From assembly GCF_038022665.1 (NCBI RefSeq), contig NZ_CP150629.1, positions 186,001 through 250,000 of the forward strand: DNA of 64,000 nucleotides, in the 5' to 3' direction. Within the stretch, counting starts at the first letter, position 1. The number at the start of each line of letters is the position of its first letter. The stretch is from Methanolobus sp. WCC4. GTDB lineage: Archaea > Halobacteriota > Methanosarcinia > Methanosarcinales > Methanosarcinaceae. Below the pieces are notes generated by a model, which was not told the DNA's origin, did no database searches, and saw nothing but the letters and a program-made list of their open reading frames with translations. Of this stretch, positions 24,166-33,061 are shown in pieces. Both the position numbers and the translations under genes were made by a program.

Positions 24166-25014
24166 ATAGAAATAAATAAACGCATCATCATAGTTCTAAC
24201 AATAATCTTGCTGTCAGTGATCTCTGCCAATTCATTTTTACGTTCAGACATAATGAAGACTGAAACAGACCACATATCCGATAGTGACAAAGCAATACAT
24301 GACACCGACATCGTTTCTAAAATTGATGTTGAAAGCGGTTCCATCGATATCTCCGACGACTGGGACTACTATGAAACTGTCTTCATCGACTCAGATAAGC
24401 TAAATGTTTCCTCGGGGGAGGGAAACATAAACCTGACGTTGATGGATAATAATATCGATATCATCATACAGACATCAGGTAAAAGACCGGGAGGAGTTGG
24501 GTACAAGGGTTTTGCCGATGGTGATCCAGAATATAATGTTGATATCACCATCAGGGAAGAGGAAGTGTACGCATCTGTAACAACCTATGACTGGATGTAC
24601 AACATAGTCCCAACCAATGTTGTGGTCGACGGGAAGATCGTCCATCTTGTAACTGGTTATGACATTTTGGATACAAGAACGATAGAGGAAAACTATCCGG
24701 TTGACCCCCTTACATTTGAGATCATCAACGAGGACAAAGTAGAGCATGACTTTGCCATTGAAGTCTATGACCCATATCACGATCTCATATTCAATGAGAG
24801 CTATTCACTGCAACCCGGGGAAACCATACAGTCACCCGAAATAAGCAAAGAACCTGGCATGCATCGTTATGTCTATACACTTGACAATAATGAGACATTC
24901 ACAGAGAATGCCAGAGTGGAACGCTTGGCTGAGTTGGGTTCATCTCAACGGGTCTCATTCATATTCATAGATGATCCGGAACATCAAATGATGATCAGTA
25001 TAGAACAAGCGTGA
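24166..25014 (+). CDS. Exported protein of unknown function with an apparent ATA start
   Basis: The frame is open from 24013 to 25014. The first ATG/GTG/TTG is the TTG at 24208, but the 14 codons before it encode IEINKRIIIVLTII, a perfect signal peptide or membrane anchor continuing LLSVISANSF. The natural start is therefore the ATA at 24166, 5 nt after a GAGGGGGG SD-like run (24153-24160). The mature part (about 265 aa) is acidic, rich in Asp/Asn/Ile, with beta-sandwich-like repeats (VEHDFAIEVYDPYHDLIFN, then QPGETIQSPE). No family was recognised. An ATG to ATA change or sequencing error is the alternative to a rare start codon. Confidence 0.6.
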   Translation: MEINKRIIIVLTIILLSVISANSFLRSDIMKTETDHISDSDKAIHDTDIVSKIDVESGSIDISDDWDYYETVFIDSDKLNVSSGEGNINLTLMDNNIDIIIQTSGKRPGGVGYKGFADGDPEYNVDITIREEEVYASVTTYDWMYNIVPTNVVVDGKIVHLVTGYDILDTRTIEENYPVDPLTFEIINEDKVEHDFAIEVYDPYHDLIFNESYSLQPGETIQSPEISKEPGMHRYVYTLDNNETFTENARVERLAELGSSQRVSFIFIDDPEHQMMISIEQA

Positions 25015-25054
25015 AAAAGAGAAGAACTAAAAAAGAACAATACCTGAAGGCGAT

Positions 25055-26287
<1,233 letters not shown>

Positions 26288-26345
26288 TTAAAAATGTCTA
26301 TTGTGGCAATTCTGACAGGGATCATCCAGGTAAAACTGTTCCCCT

Positions 26346-26389
26346 GTCAAAAAACAAAATAAAAAAGATCAAAGAGCACCAATGGGTGC
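26346..26389 (-). terminator. Terminator after rpoL
   Basis: On the minus strand the stem GCACC-CATT-GGTGC (26389-26376) starts about 20 nt after the rpoL stop, and is followed by TTTGATCTTTTTTATTTTG and a further T6. A second stem, GACAGGG/CCCTGTC (about 26311-26357), lies beyond the T tract. Hairpin plus long T runs resembles archaeal intrinsic termination. Confidence 0.55.
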
Positions 26390-26408
26390 CACTTCGAACC
26401 AACGCCGA

Positions 26409-26687
26409 TCAAACGTCAATAGCTTTCCTGAAAACCCCAAGGAACTCGTCACACTGTGACACCAGACTGTTCGCAGCATCCTTAACTACATCGATAGGGT
26501 CTGCACCATCTGTTTTCACAAAAAGTATAGGGTCGCTTATTGATACGTGCTTCATGTCATATGTTGCAATCTGTACCCTCTCGTCATCGAGCAGGGTTGA
26601 CTTGAGCATGTTGAGAAGAGTGTGATTCTCACCTATGATCTCAAGGTGCATCTCGTCCTCTGTCTTATCAATGATCTTCAATTCCAT
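26409..26687 (-). CDS. rpoL: DNA-directed RNA polymerase subunit L
   Basis: A 92-aa protein of the Rpb11/RpoL family, which dimerises with RpoD to nucleate archaeal RNA polymerase. The typical motif is GENHTLLNMLKSTLLDDERV at residues 19-38, followed by YDMKHVSISDPILFVKTDG. Length is normal. AGGTGAG lies 6 nt before the ATG. It follows csl4 by 51 nt, and an ATAAATAG element in that gap may give it its own promoter. The terminator at 26346-26389 closes the unit. Confidence 0.9.
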   Translation of the reverse strand: MELKIIDKTEDEMHLEIIGENHTLLNMLKSTLLDDERVQIATYDMKHVSISDPILFVKTDGADPIDVVKDAANSLVSQCDEFLGVFRKAIDV

Positions 26688-26738
26688 CTTTATCTCACCT
26701 AATTGAACTATAAGTATGATCTATTTATGACCAGGCCT

Positions 26739-27410
26739 TCAGAAGATACCTGTTCCGTAGTCAGAGGAGAGCTTTCTCTTCTCGACACGACCACATTCAG
26801 GGCACTTCAACCTGTTGTTATCCTTATCCATCGGGCTGTGGCATCTTGAGCAGTATGCCTTCATGACACCAAGGTCCTTACCATCGGTGGTCAGACGCAT
26901 GTTCTGCGTATTGATGACCTTTGCCTTGACAACATCTGAAAGGGAGAACTCCTGTCCAAGGTTCTTGACATAGGAATCCTTTACATTGGATACGTGGATC
27001 GCGGCTGCACCGTTGGTCTTGAACTCACGGTCACCTTTGCCTTTGATGGCACCGATCTCTACAAGAGCAACTGAATCCCTCATATTGACAACGTTACCAA
27101 CGATGACATCACCCTCGATGATCTCAGGTGGAACACTTGTCTCTGGCACCACGGAAATGGTCCTTGACTTCCTGTTCACCTTTACATATCCGGTATTGAG
27201 TGAATGGATATCTGCCACGTTGACATAGGTTCCATTACCTGCCTTGAACTCCTCAGTAGTTCCTATGAAGTCGCCGGGCATTACAAAAACACTTTCCTCT
27301 GTGTTAACTTCGTCCTCTGCATCCATTCCATCATCTTCCTTAGACCCGTTGTCGGGTTCTTTATCCTTCTTCTTTGCCCTGCCACGTCCGGGTCTTTCCT
27401 TCTTGTCCAT
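26739..27410 (-). CDS. csl4: Exosome RNA-binding subunit Csl4
   Basis: 223 aa from ATG 27410. After a Lys/Glu/Asp-rich tail (residues 1-42) the core starts VMPGDFIGTTEEFKAGNGTY (N-terminal domain), then an S1 RNA-binding domain (about 85-165; GDVIVGNVVNMRDSVALVEI) and a C-terminal zinc ribbon with CSRCHSP and LKCPECGR near 191-212. Csl4 caps the archaeal exosome and, with DnaG, recruits RNA for 3'-5' decay. The same frame stays open for 50 more codons upstream (to 27560) with the same charged composition but no ATG/GTG/TTG, so the true protein may be longer. It is upstream of rpoL, a common archaeal order. Confidence 0.88.
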   Translation of the reverse strand: MDKKERPGRGRAKKKDKEPDNGSKEDDGMDAEDEVNTEESVFVMPGDFIGTTEEFKAGNGTYVNVADIHSLNTGYVKVNRKSRTISVVPETSVPPEIIEGDVIVGNVVNMRDSVALVEIGAIKGKGDREFKTNGAAAIHVSNVKDSYVKNLGQEFSLSDVVKAKVINTQNMRLTTDGKDLGVMKAYCSRCHSPMDKDNNRLKCPECGRVEKRKLSSDYGTGIF

Positions 27411-27665
27411 GACAGGCTCTTCCTGAACATCTGCCTTTACATCGACAGCTTCCTGTTCATTCGCATCAACTTCTTCAACGACATCCTGACCCTCTGAATC
27501 AGATGCTTTTATCTTCCTGCGTGAAGTCTTTCTTCTATTTCTTATCCTAATTAGAATCCCTCATATGAGCTAAGATCAATATAAAAATGTGTTGCGTCCA
27601 TGACATTTTTAAGCAAATTCCAAGCAAATCCAAACAATATCAAACAATTGTGACGATAGCTGTTG

Positions 27666-28259
27666 TTATCGCACAATACGATAGATCTCTACCTTTATCA
27701 TTTCTACTTCTTTTTTATGAAATTTAAATGTTCGTTTCATTGGAAAGGCGGTTGTATACCAGTCAGTAATTCTGGCATCACCTATGAATTTACTTATAAA
27801 ACCATGGCTTCCACAATTATGAATAGAATATACCACATCACTGGTTTTCAACGCACTTAAAAGAAACGGTCGGTCATTGCCTTTGGCCTGTGCACCGAAG
27901 GGAGGGTTCATCACCACAGTATCGGCATGCCCTTCAATATCCCTGATGTCGCTCTGGATGAATTCGACATCTACCCCAAGTTTCTCCGCATTCCTCCCGG
28001 CAACTTCAAGGGCCTTCCTGTCGACATCATATCCGACCACTCTCTCAGCACCAAGCAATTTAGCCCCGATGGCAAGCATACCCGTACCGCATCCAAGGTC
28101 GAACACGGTTCCTTCAAGGTCACCCTGCATATATGCGAAGTGCAATATCTCGGCAGCCAGCAGTGCAGGAGTTGCATACTGCTCAAGGTTAACGTTAGGC
28201 CTGTCGAACCCTTCAACCTGTTCAAGTAACATCTCAAGCTTTCGCTGTTTCAAGTTCAC
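27666..28259 (-). CDS. METTL5-like N6-adenine RNA methyltransferase
   Basis: A 197-aa Rossmann methyltransferase. SAM-binding [20 protein letters not shown] lies near residues 53-72, and the N6-adenine motif [16 protein letters not shown] near 115. The [20 protein letters not shown]-terminus is typical of the archaeal METTL5 group. Human METTL5 methylates 18S rRNA A1832; the archaeal protein is expected to act on 16S rRNA. Its start overlaps the dph2 stop by 4 nt (ATGA), so it is translated with dph2. The gap of 255 nt to csl4 holds the possible N-terminal extension of csl4. Confidence 0.82.
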   Translation of the reverse strand: MNLKQRKLEMLLEQVEGFDRPNVNLEQYATPALLAAEILHFAYMQGDLEGTVFDLGCGTGMLAIGAKLLGAERVVGYDVDRKALEVAGRNAEKLGVDVEFIQSDIRDIEGHADTVVMNPPFGAQAKGNDRPFLLSALKTSDVVYSIHNCGSHGFISKFIGDARITDWYTTAFPMKRTFKFHKKEVEMIKVEIYRIVR

Positions 28260-29251
28260 TCACCTGTGATCTCATCGAAATAGAGGTCTTCCCATTCCCT
28301 CTCTCCAAGCACGATCTCGAACTCCAGCGGAGTGAGCATGGGCGCATTGAACCTGCCGACCTCATCGATCGCGAGCCTTGGACATGCTGTGTTAACGAAA
28401 GCATCCACCTTGAACTGCAACAACTGGTCAGGCGTCACAAGGTCCATTGTTAGTATATGTGCATCCTTCCCGTACTTCTTTGCCAGAGCCTTCATTTCCT
28501 CTGCAAGCTTCATGCGTTCCTGTCCCGGCTTTGACGACACAACGATACCGAATACCTCAGCATCAAGTGCTTTCGCTATAACAACACTTCTCTGTTTCAG
28601 CACTTTCTTACTGTCGGCCTCGCGAAGCTCGTTGACAAATGGATCAGCAATAAGGACATGTTTCTTCGTTGCCAGCGAGACACCGAGCGGATGGAACTGC
28701 CCGCTTCCGATGTAGAGATATTCATCACAGTCCTCGTTCCTTGCCGCAGAGAAATTACATCCCAGTACCTGTCCCGGATATGCTATCTTGCTGTCGCCAC
28801 TGCAGATGACACATTCTTTCCCATGCTCCTTCAATACTGCAGCTGCATCTTCCAGTTTGTGAACATGCTGAACGGTAGTGATAAGCCCAATCCTCTGTCC
28901 CTTCAATTCAGGAACGGCAAGCCTCACAACTTCCTTCACATCCACAGCGGACCGTGTCTCGATGAAATAGACCTTTCCTGACAGCTTATTATCATCAAGA
29001 TGCGCGTGTCCGAAATGGAAAAGGATTTCAACATCGTCAATCAGTGCAACATCAAGGTCGCATGCACCAAAACATGGATTTCCTGATATTGATACACAGA
29101 CACCTGTCTCATCCTCTATCTTAGAGGCGATGGCAAGTGACCTCCTCTTGAAGCCTTCCGGGAACTGCAGTCCCACTACCTTCGCACCAGTGTCCTTAAT
29201 GATAGAGATTATCCGGCCTATCTGGAAATCGAACGCTTCACCGTCACTCAT
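28256..29251 (-). CDS. dph2: Diphthamide synthase, 3-amino-3-carboxypropyl transferase Dph2
   Basis: A 331-aa radical enzyme that transfers the aminocarboxypropyl group of SAM to histidine of elongation factor aEF2, the first step of diphthamide synthesis. Three cysteines from three homologous domains hold the 4Fe-4S cluster: CFGACDLD near 59-62, GCNFSAARN near 163 and [11 protein letters not shown] near 289. The N-terminal [13 protein letters not shown] near 22-34 is characteristic. It overlaps hpt by 8 nt upstream and the METTL5 gene by 4 nt downstream, forming a compact translation/RNA operon. Confidence 0.88.
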   Translation of the reverse strand: MSDGEAFDFQIGRIISIIKDTGAKVVGLQFPEGFKRRSLAIASKIEDETGVCVSISGNPCFGACDLDVALIDDVEILFHFGHAHLDDNKLSGKVYFIETRSAVDVKEVVRLAVPELKGQRIGLITTVQHVHKLEDAAAVLKEHGKECVICSGDSKIAYPGQVLGCNFSAARNEDCDEYLYIGSGQFHPLGVSLATKKHVLIADPFVNELREADSKKVLKQRSVVIAKALDAEVFGIVVSSKPGQERMKLAEEMKALAKKYGKDAHILTMDLVTPDQLLQFKVDAFVNTACPRLAIDEVGRFNAPMLTPLEFEIVLGEREWEDLYFDEITGE

Positions 29252-29807
29252 GAATATCCTCTATAGTCACGCCGTTCTCTGTAACATCTATGCGTACAAG
29301 GGTCTTCACATCGATGCCCTTTTCCCTTAATCTTGAAACACCATCACCACGCTCTATGATCACAATATTGTCCGTGACCGTGGCACCAATGCCCTCAAGG
29401 GCATTCATGAGAGCAACAAGGGTTCCGCCTGTGCTAATCACATCATCCACAATGAGCACCCTGTCACCTTCCTTTACATCATTTATGTAGAGCTCACCCT
29501 TGGAGTAACCGGTCTCCTGTGAGAGCTTGATCTCTCCTTCAAGCTCATACGCCCTTTTCCTGATTATGACAAAAGGGACACCTGTCTTCATTGACAGTGC
29601 GGTCGCGAGTGGGATTCCCATGGCCTCTATTGCAATTATCTTGTCGAAATCCCCGGCGACCATCCCGAGTATGTGGTCCGTGACCTCCTCAAGCAGTGCA
29701 GGCTCCAGCCGCGGGACCCCATCTGAGATGGGATGGATGAAATAATGATATTCTCCCCTGTGCACGATTGGAGCGTTCAGCAGGGATTCACGAAGTTTTT
29801 CAAGCAT
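29244..29807 (-). CDS. hpt: Hypoxanthine/guanine phosphoribosyltransferase
   Basis: A 187-aa purine salvage enzyme using PRPP. The PRPP loop is [13 protein letters not shown] near residues 119-131, [16 protein letters not shown] lies near 57, and [12 protein letters not shown] near 80 is typical of the archaeal HPRT group. A TATA box (TTTATATAA, minus strand, about 29831-29839) lies about 28 nt before the ATG, giving a nearly leaderless mRNA. It is the first gene of hpt-dph2-METTL5. Two and a half copies of a 32-bp repeat lie 67-150 nt upstream and could be an operator. Confidence 0.85.
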   Translation of the reverse strand: MLEKLRESLLNAPIVHRGEYHYFIHPISDGVPRLEPALLEEVTDHILGMVAGDFDKIIAIEAMGIPLATALSMKTGVPFVIIRKRAYELEGEIKLSQETGYSKGELYINDVKEGDRVLIVDDVISTGGTLVALMNALEGIGATVTDNIVIIERGDGVSRLREKGIDVKTLVRIDVTENGVTIEDIHE

Positions 29808-29873
29808 AATTATGGCTTAATATCTGACATTATATAAAGAGAGTTCCTGTGGAGACTCAAAAATCGTCGATCA

Positions 29874-29954
29874 TAATCTACGATTTCGGGTTAAATTGAC
29901 GATTATAATCGATGATTTCTGGTCAAATTGCCGGTTATAATCGACGATTCATCC
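29874..29954. repeat. 32-bp near-tandem repeat upstream of hpt
   Basis: Unit 1 is 29874-29905, unit 2 is 29906-29937, and a partial third unit begins at 29938. All share TAATC-ACGATT/TGATTTC and the GG-T-AAATTG core; units 1 and 2 are both exactly 32 bp. The sequence CGATTATAATCG is itself palindromic. The array lies between the end of fic and the hpt promoter. Confidence 0.75.
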
Positions 29955-29974
29955 AGAACCAAGCGCATCCCCTT

Positions 29975-30907
29975 TCACTCGTCCTTTGTCCCGTGCTCAG
30001 CAAGATACCGTTCAACCGCATTCTGCGAGGAATACCATACCCTTCCCATCTTCACAGCATCCAGAACCCCTTGTCTTGCCCGCAGACTGAGATATTCCTG
30101 AGAGTAGGGAGTATGTTCTGCCAGTTCCTTCAGTGGGAGAAGTTCATCAACCCCTCCAGCAGCCGAGAGATAGAGTGTCAGGCTGTCATCAACCGCCTTT
30201 GCAATGAACTGCGCGAAGGGGTTCAGGTTCCCCCTGTCCGCGGATCTGAGTGCAGCGTAGTATTTCTTCCTGTCCTCTTTCCTCAGCACCACCGGAGTAT
30301 AGCCATGTGATATCAGATAGAGATTCATAAGCAAACGCGCCACCCTGCCATTGCCGTCAGTGAAGGGATGTATCTCTACGAACCCATGATGCAGGAGCGA
30401 AGCCGTCTCTATCGGATGAACCTCACCCTTCCTGACCCTCCTGAACAACTCATCCATGAGCCTGACAATCTTCGACCTGTCAGGCGGGGTCTTTACAGCA
30501 CCTGTGATCCTCACATTCCTGCTGCGATACTGCCCCGCATCCTCTAGCAGACCGGCGGCCACTACCTCATGAAGTTGCTGGATGCAGACATGGCCTATCG
30601 GCACTTTTCCCTTTGCCATATCCTCTACCAGATCAAAGGCTCTTGCCGTATTGCTGGCCTCGATATGTTCCCTGAGGGATTTCCCACCTATGGTAACCCC
30701 ATCCTCCAGCACGACCTTCGTTTCCTGTAGTGTGAGGGTGTTTCCCTCTATAGCATTTGAATGATAGGTGTGCATCAGCTTCATTTCCTCGTTCAGTCGC
30801 CTGAGAACTGACGGCGGCAGAGGGCGCATGGAATCAAGCCTTTTCAGCTTTTCGTCGATGCGCTCAAGAAGCTGGATGTCAATGAGTGATGTATCGGTAT
30901 CGGACAT
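29975..30907 (-). CDS. Fic-domain AMP-transferase (class II) with C-terminal winged helix
   Basis: A 310-aa Fic protein. The catalytic motif is HPFTDGNGRVAR at 180-191, with His180 as base. The inhibitory helix motif SNAIEGN at 50-56 (S/TxxxEG/N, glutamate 54) lies before the Fic core, which makes it class II and self-inhibited. Residues 250-310 form a helix-turn-helix-like region (LKELAEHTPYSQEYLSLRAR). Such proteins usually AMPylate a protein target; some self-regulate. The start codon overlaps one copy of the duplicated operator-like module at 30892-30980. A small antitoxin-like gene precedes it on the same strand. Confidence 0.85.
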   Translation of the reverse strand: MSDTDTSLIDIQLLERIDEKLKRLDSMRPLPPSVLRRLNEEMKLMHTYHSNAIEGNTLTLQETKVVLEDGVTIGGKSLREHIEASNTARAFDLVEDMAKGKVPIGHVCIQQLHEVVAAGLLEDAGQYRSRNVRITGAVKTPPDRSKIVRLMDELFRRVRKGEVHPIETASLLHHGFVEIHPFTDGNGRVARLLMNLYLISHGYTPVVLRKEDRKKYYAALRSADRGNLNPFAQFIAKAVDDSLTLYLSAAGGVDELLPLKELAEHTPYSQEYLSLRARQGVLDAVKMGRVWYSSQNAVERYLAEHGTKDE

Positions 30908-30980
30908 ATTTTCAATTATCCGATATGTTGTGAGATGATATATGAATATCGGTATCGGCTTAATTTGGAATTATCCGATA
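30892..30980. promoter_or_regulatory. Duplicated operator-like module at the fic start
   Basis: TATCGGTATCGG, exactly 10 nt, then AATTATCCGATA occurs twice at an exact 55-bp period: 30892-30903 with 30914-30925, and 30947-30958 with 30969-30980. CCGATA is the reverse complement of TATCGG, so each module is a palindrome with a 5' tandem half-site. The left copy overlaps the fic start codon (30907) and first codons. This is a strong candidate binding site for an autoregulator, perhaps the Fic protein itself through its winged helix, or the antitoxin-like protein. Confidence 0.65.
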
Positions 30981-30986
30981 CTTACC

Positions 30987-31157
30987 TTATGAATCAAAAC
31001 CCAATTCTTTCCTGACATCTTCCAGAGTTGATACATTTCCTTCTCTAATCTCCCTGCGTGATTCCTCTAACTCCCGTTTAGTCTCGTCAGAAAGCTCTTT
31101 CGTATCTTCGAGCAGACCCCGAATAACCTCTTCACTGATCTGTATCGTTGCGACCAT
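30987..31157 (-). CDS. Small antitoxin-like protein (RelB/VapB type)
   Basis: 56 aa: MVATIQISEEVIRGLLEDTK, then a very charged middle and STLEDVRKELGF. This is the layout of short archaeal antitoxins: an N-terminal beta strand and helix for dimerisation or DNA binding, and a C-terminal TLEDVxKELG tail that wraps a RelE-like toxin. ATG 31157 is chosen over 31187 because it starts the conserved VATIQIS strand. No RelE or PIN toxin is next to it; the neighbour is fic, 80 nt downstream across the duplicated operator. Confidence 0.55.
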   Translation of the reverse strand: MVATIQISEEVIRGLLEDTKELSDETKRELEESRREIREGNVSTLEDVRKELGFDS

Positions 31158-31220
31158 AGTTAACACTAGCACGCATAAAGTATTCATTTTTTAGCTCTGT
31201 GGAAAACTCTACATAACTAT

Positions 31221-31355
31221 GAACCACAGATGCACGCAGATTCACACAGATGATTTTTTACATCAGAGACAACTGCTAAACATTTGTTTAACATGCACTC
31301 AACTCTGCAAGAAGTGTGTATATCTGTGTTCATCTGCGTTTATCTGCGGTTTTCC
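31221..31355. repeat. Second copy of the inverted CAGATGAACG-type repeat
   Basis: Left arm 31221-31253 (three CAGAT units), right arm 31321-31355 (ATCTGTGTTC, ATCTGCGTTT, ATCTGCGGTT at 10-bp spacing). The spacer is longer (about 67 bp) than in the copy at 2441-2524 and unrelated. It lies between the antitoxin-like gene and the chelatase operon, downstream of the VWA gene. Confidence 0.8.
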
Positions 31356-31390
31356 AAAAACTCAGTACATTGCCTGAATCAGAAAAACAT

Positions 31391-33049
31391 TCAAGCAAAA
31401 GCCGTCTTTGAATCCCTCTCCTGCTTGATAGCAGAATAAAGGGCTTCCCTGCTCAGTGACTTCGGATGATAGTAACTTCCATTGCTATGCATGGCTACCT
31501 CCTTGGCAAGTCTTGAACCGGTGTTGCTGATATCCACAACAAGGAGATTCACATGATGATCAGCGATCTGTTTACTGATCTGTTTGATCTCCCTCTTGAT
31601 ATTGCCACCCAGATGCAGTGGAGAATTCGCGGTCCCATCAGTTACCAGTATCATGATAGGAACTGCAGAAGGTTCCTTCTTGACCTCTCGTACAAGGGTA
31701 TCCAGACCTCTCAGCAGACCTGATGCCATTGGAGTTGTACCGCCGAAAGGCACCTTCTCAAGATAGCGCTTCGCAGCCTCCACCGAGGAAGTGAAAGGTA
31801 ATACAAGCTCTCCGGTGCGTCCGCTGTAGGTCACAAGTGACACCCTGTCCCTGCGCTGGTAGGCATCCTTCAGCAGAGCAAGTACCACACTTGTGGTTAT
31901 CTGCACCTTCTCTGTCTCGTCCATGGAACCGGAAGTGTCGAAAACGATATTGATAAGACTGGAGATACGTCTTCTCCTCACCTTTTCCCTTATATCGCTC
32001 TTCTTGATCTCTATCTTCCCGTCCTTTGCGTGATGTGCGGCCGCCCTTACAGTGGGAGCAATGGCGATATCGGTTATCTTCTCGCCGGGCATCCTGTATC
32101 TGACATAGCGCCCGCGCTTGCTCTTGGTGAGCACCTCGGCACGCCTTCCGGATTTCAACCTGCCTGCTGCAAGTCTCTTCTTCTGGGAATTGCGGGCGAA
32201 GTCATTGAGTATCTTGCCAACTGTCTTGTCCTCTTTGAGGTCCTCGATCAGCTTCTCAGAAACGGACCTCTCACGGGCAGATGTCTCTGATAGCTCTTCC
32301 TCGAGTTCATCATGCTCAAGGAAAGGAATGTATTCACTGGGAGTAAGCTCAACACATATCTCAGGTTCATACAGGCATACCTCTGACGGAGATAATGATG
32401 TTTCCTCATCAAAGACGATATCAGAGGTTTCTTCAAAAGCGAATTCCTCTGCCGGCTCAGCATCATCTTCGGTTTCGTCGGCTTCTTCAACCTCATCAAG
32501 TCCTTCAGATGGAACGACCTCAAAAACAGCAGCATTCTCAACAACAGCATTATCCTCATCCGGCAAAGGCTCCAGCAGGTCCGCAAATGCAGAGCGTTCC
32601 GGATCATCCTCAACAGGTTCCTCATCAGGAACCGGCGTAAATGTATCTTCAGGAAGAACATCAGCTACAACTGAACTGTCAGGCTCTGCGACATCATTCG
32701 GAAGTATGACGACATCGTCTTCAGGCACTTCCTTCTGTGTATTCCTGATAACATCAGCCACCGCTGTATCAGATACACCCAGTATCGGTCTGAAGAAGGT
32801 CTCCGGCTCCATTGCCACATGGTCGGAATCTGCAACGATATAGACATCCCTTATCTCATCCGGCCGGATCTGATCCATATTGGAATAGAGATGATCATAT
32901 AAAATGTCATTATCCCCGGATGTCATCTCGGAAACCGAACTGCGGGGAATACGTAATCCAAGCACGGGAACACCTATGAACATCACCTTGATGCCATAGT
33001 TGCGTGGGAGGTTCCTGCGCAGGCGCTGAACAAGCTCAATATCGCTCAT
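31391..33049 (-). CDS. Magnesium/cobalt chelatase D-like VWA protein lacking the AAA domain
   Basis: A 552-aa protein. The C-terminal 200 residues are a von Willebrand A domain with the MIDAS motif DTSGSMDE near 370 and VTDGTANSP near 470. The middle (about 115-290) is a very acidic linker (Glu/Asp/Val/Pro rich), as in ChlD/BchD. The N-terminal 110 residues do not form the AAA domain expected for ChlD; they start MSDIELVQRLRRNLPRNYG. With the ChlI ATPase 12 nt upstream it would form a chelatase motor. In methanogens this pair probably serves cobalt insertion for cobalamin, together with CobN, which is not in the window. Confidence 0.75.
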   Translation of the reverse strand: MSDIELVQRLRRNLPRNYGIKVMFIGVPVLGLRIPRSSVSEMTSGDNDILYDHLYSNMDQIRPDEIRDVYIVADSDHVAMEPETFFRPILGVSDTAVADVIRNTQKEVPEDDVVILPNDVAEPDSSVVADVLPEDTFTPVPDEEPVEDDPERSAFADLLEPLPDEDNAVVENAAVFEVVPSEGLDEVEEADETEDDAEPAEEFAFEETSDIVFDEETSLSPSEVCLYEPEICVELTPSEYIPFLEHDELEEELSETSARERSVSEKLIEDLKEDKTVGKILNDFARNSQKKRLAAGRLKSGRRAEVLTKSKRGRYVRYRMPGEKITDIAIAPTVRAAAHHAKDGKIEIKKSDIREKVRRRRISSLINIVFDTSGSMDETEKVQITTSVVLALLKDAYQRRDRVSLVTYSGRTGELVLPFTSSVEAAKRYLEKVPFGGTTPMASGLLRGLDTLVREVKKEPSAVPIMILVTDGTANSPLHLGGNIKREIKQISKQIADHHVNLLVVDISNTGSRLAKEVAMHSNGSYYHPKSLSREALYSAIKQERDSKTAFA

Positions 33050-33061
33050 CCTGCACCCCTA

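Noticed and set aside
29874-29954. CRISPR array
   Set aside because: The repeats are directly tandem without spacers, only 2.5 copies, and no cas gene is in the window.
30987-31157. FicA-type antitoxin for the neighbouring Fic protein
   Set aside because: The small protein lacks the S/TxxxEG/N inhibitory helix, and the Fic protein carries its own copy (SNAIEG), so a RelB/VapB-like antitoxin is the better reading.
32118-32843. 241-aa Ser/Thr-rich plus-strand frame inside the VWA gene
   Set aside because: It is the antisense of the acidic linker of the chelatase-like protein; composition alone makes it open.
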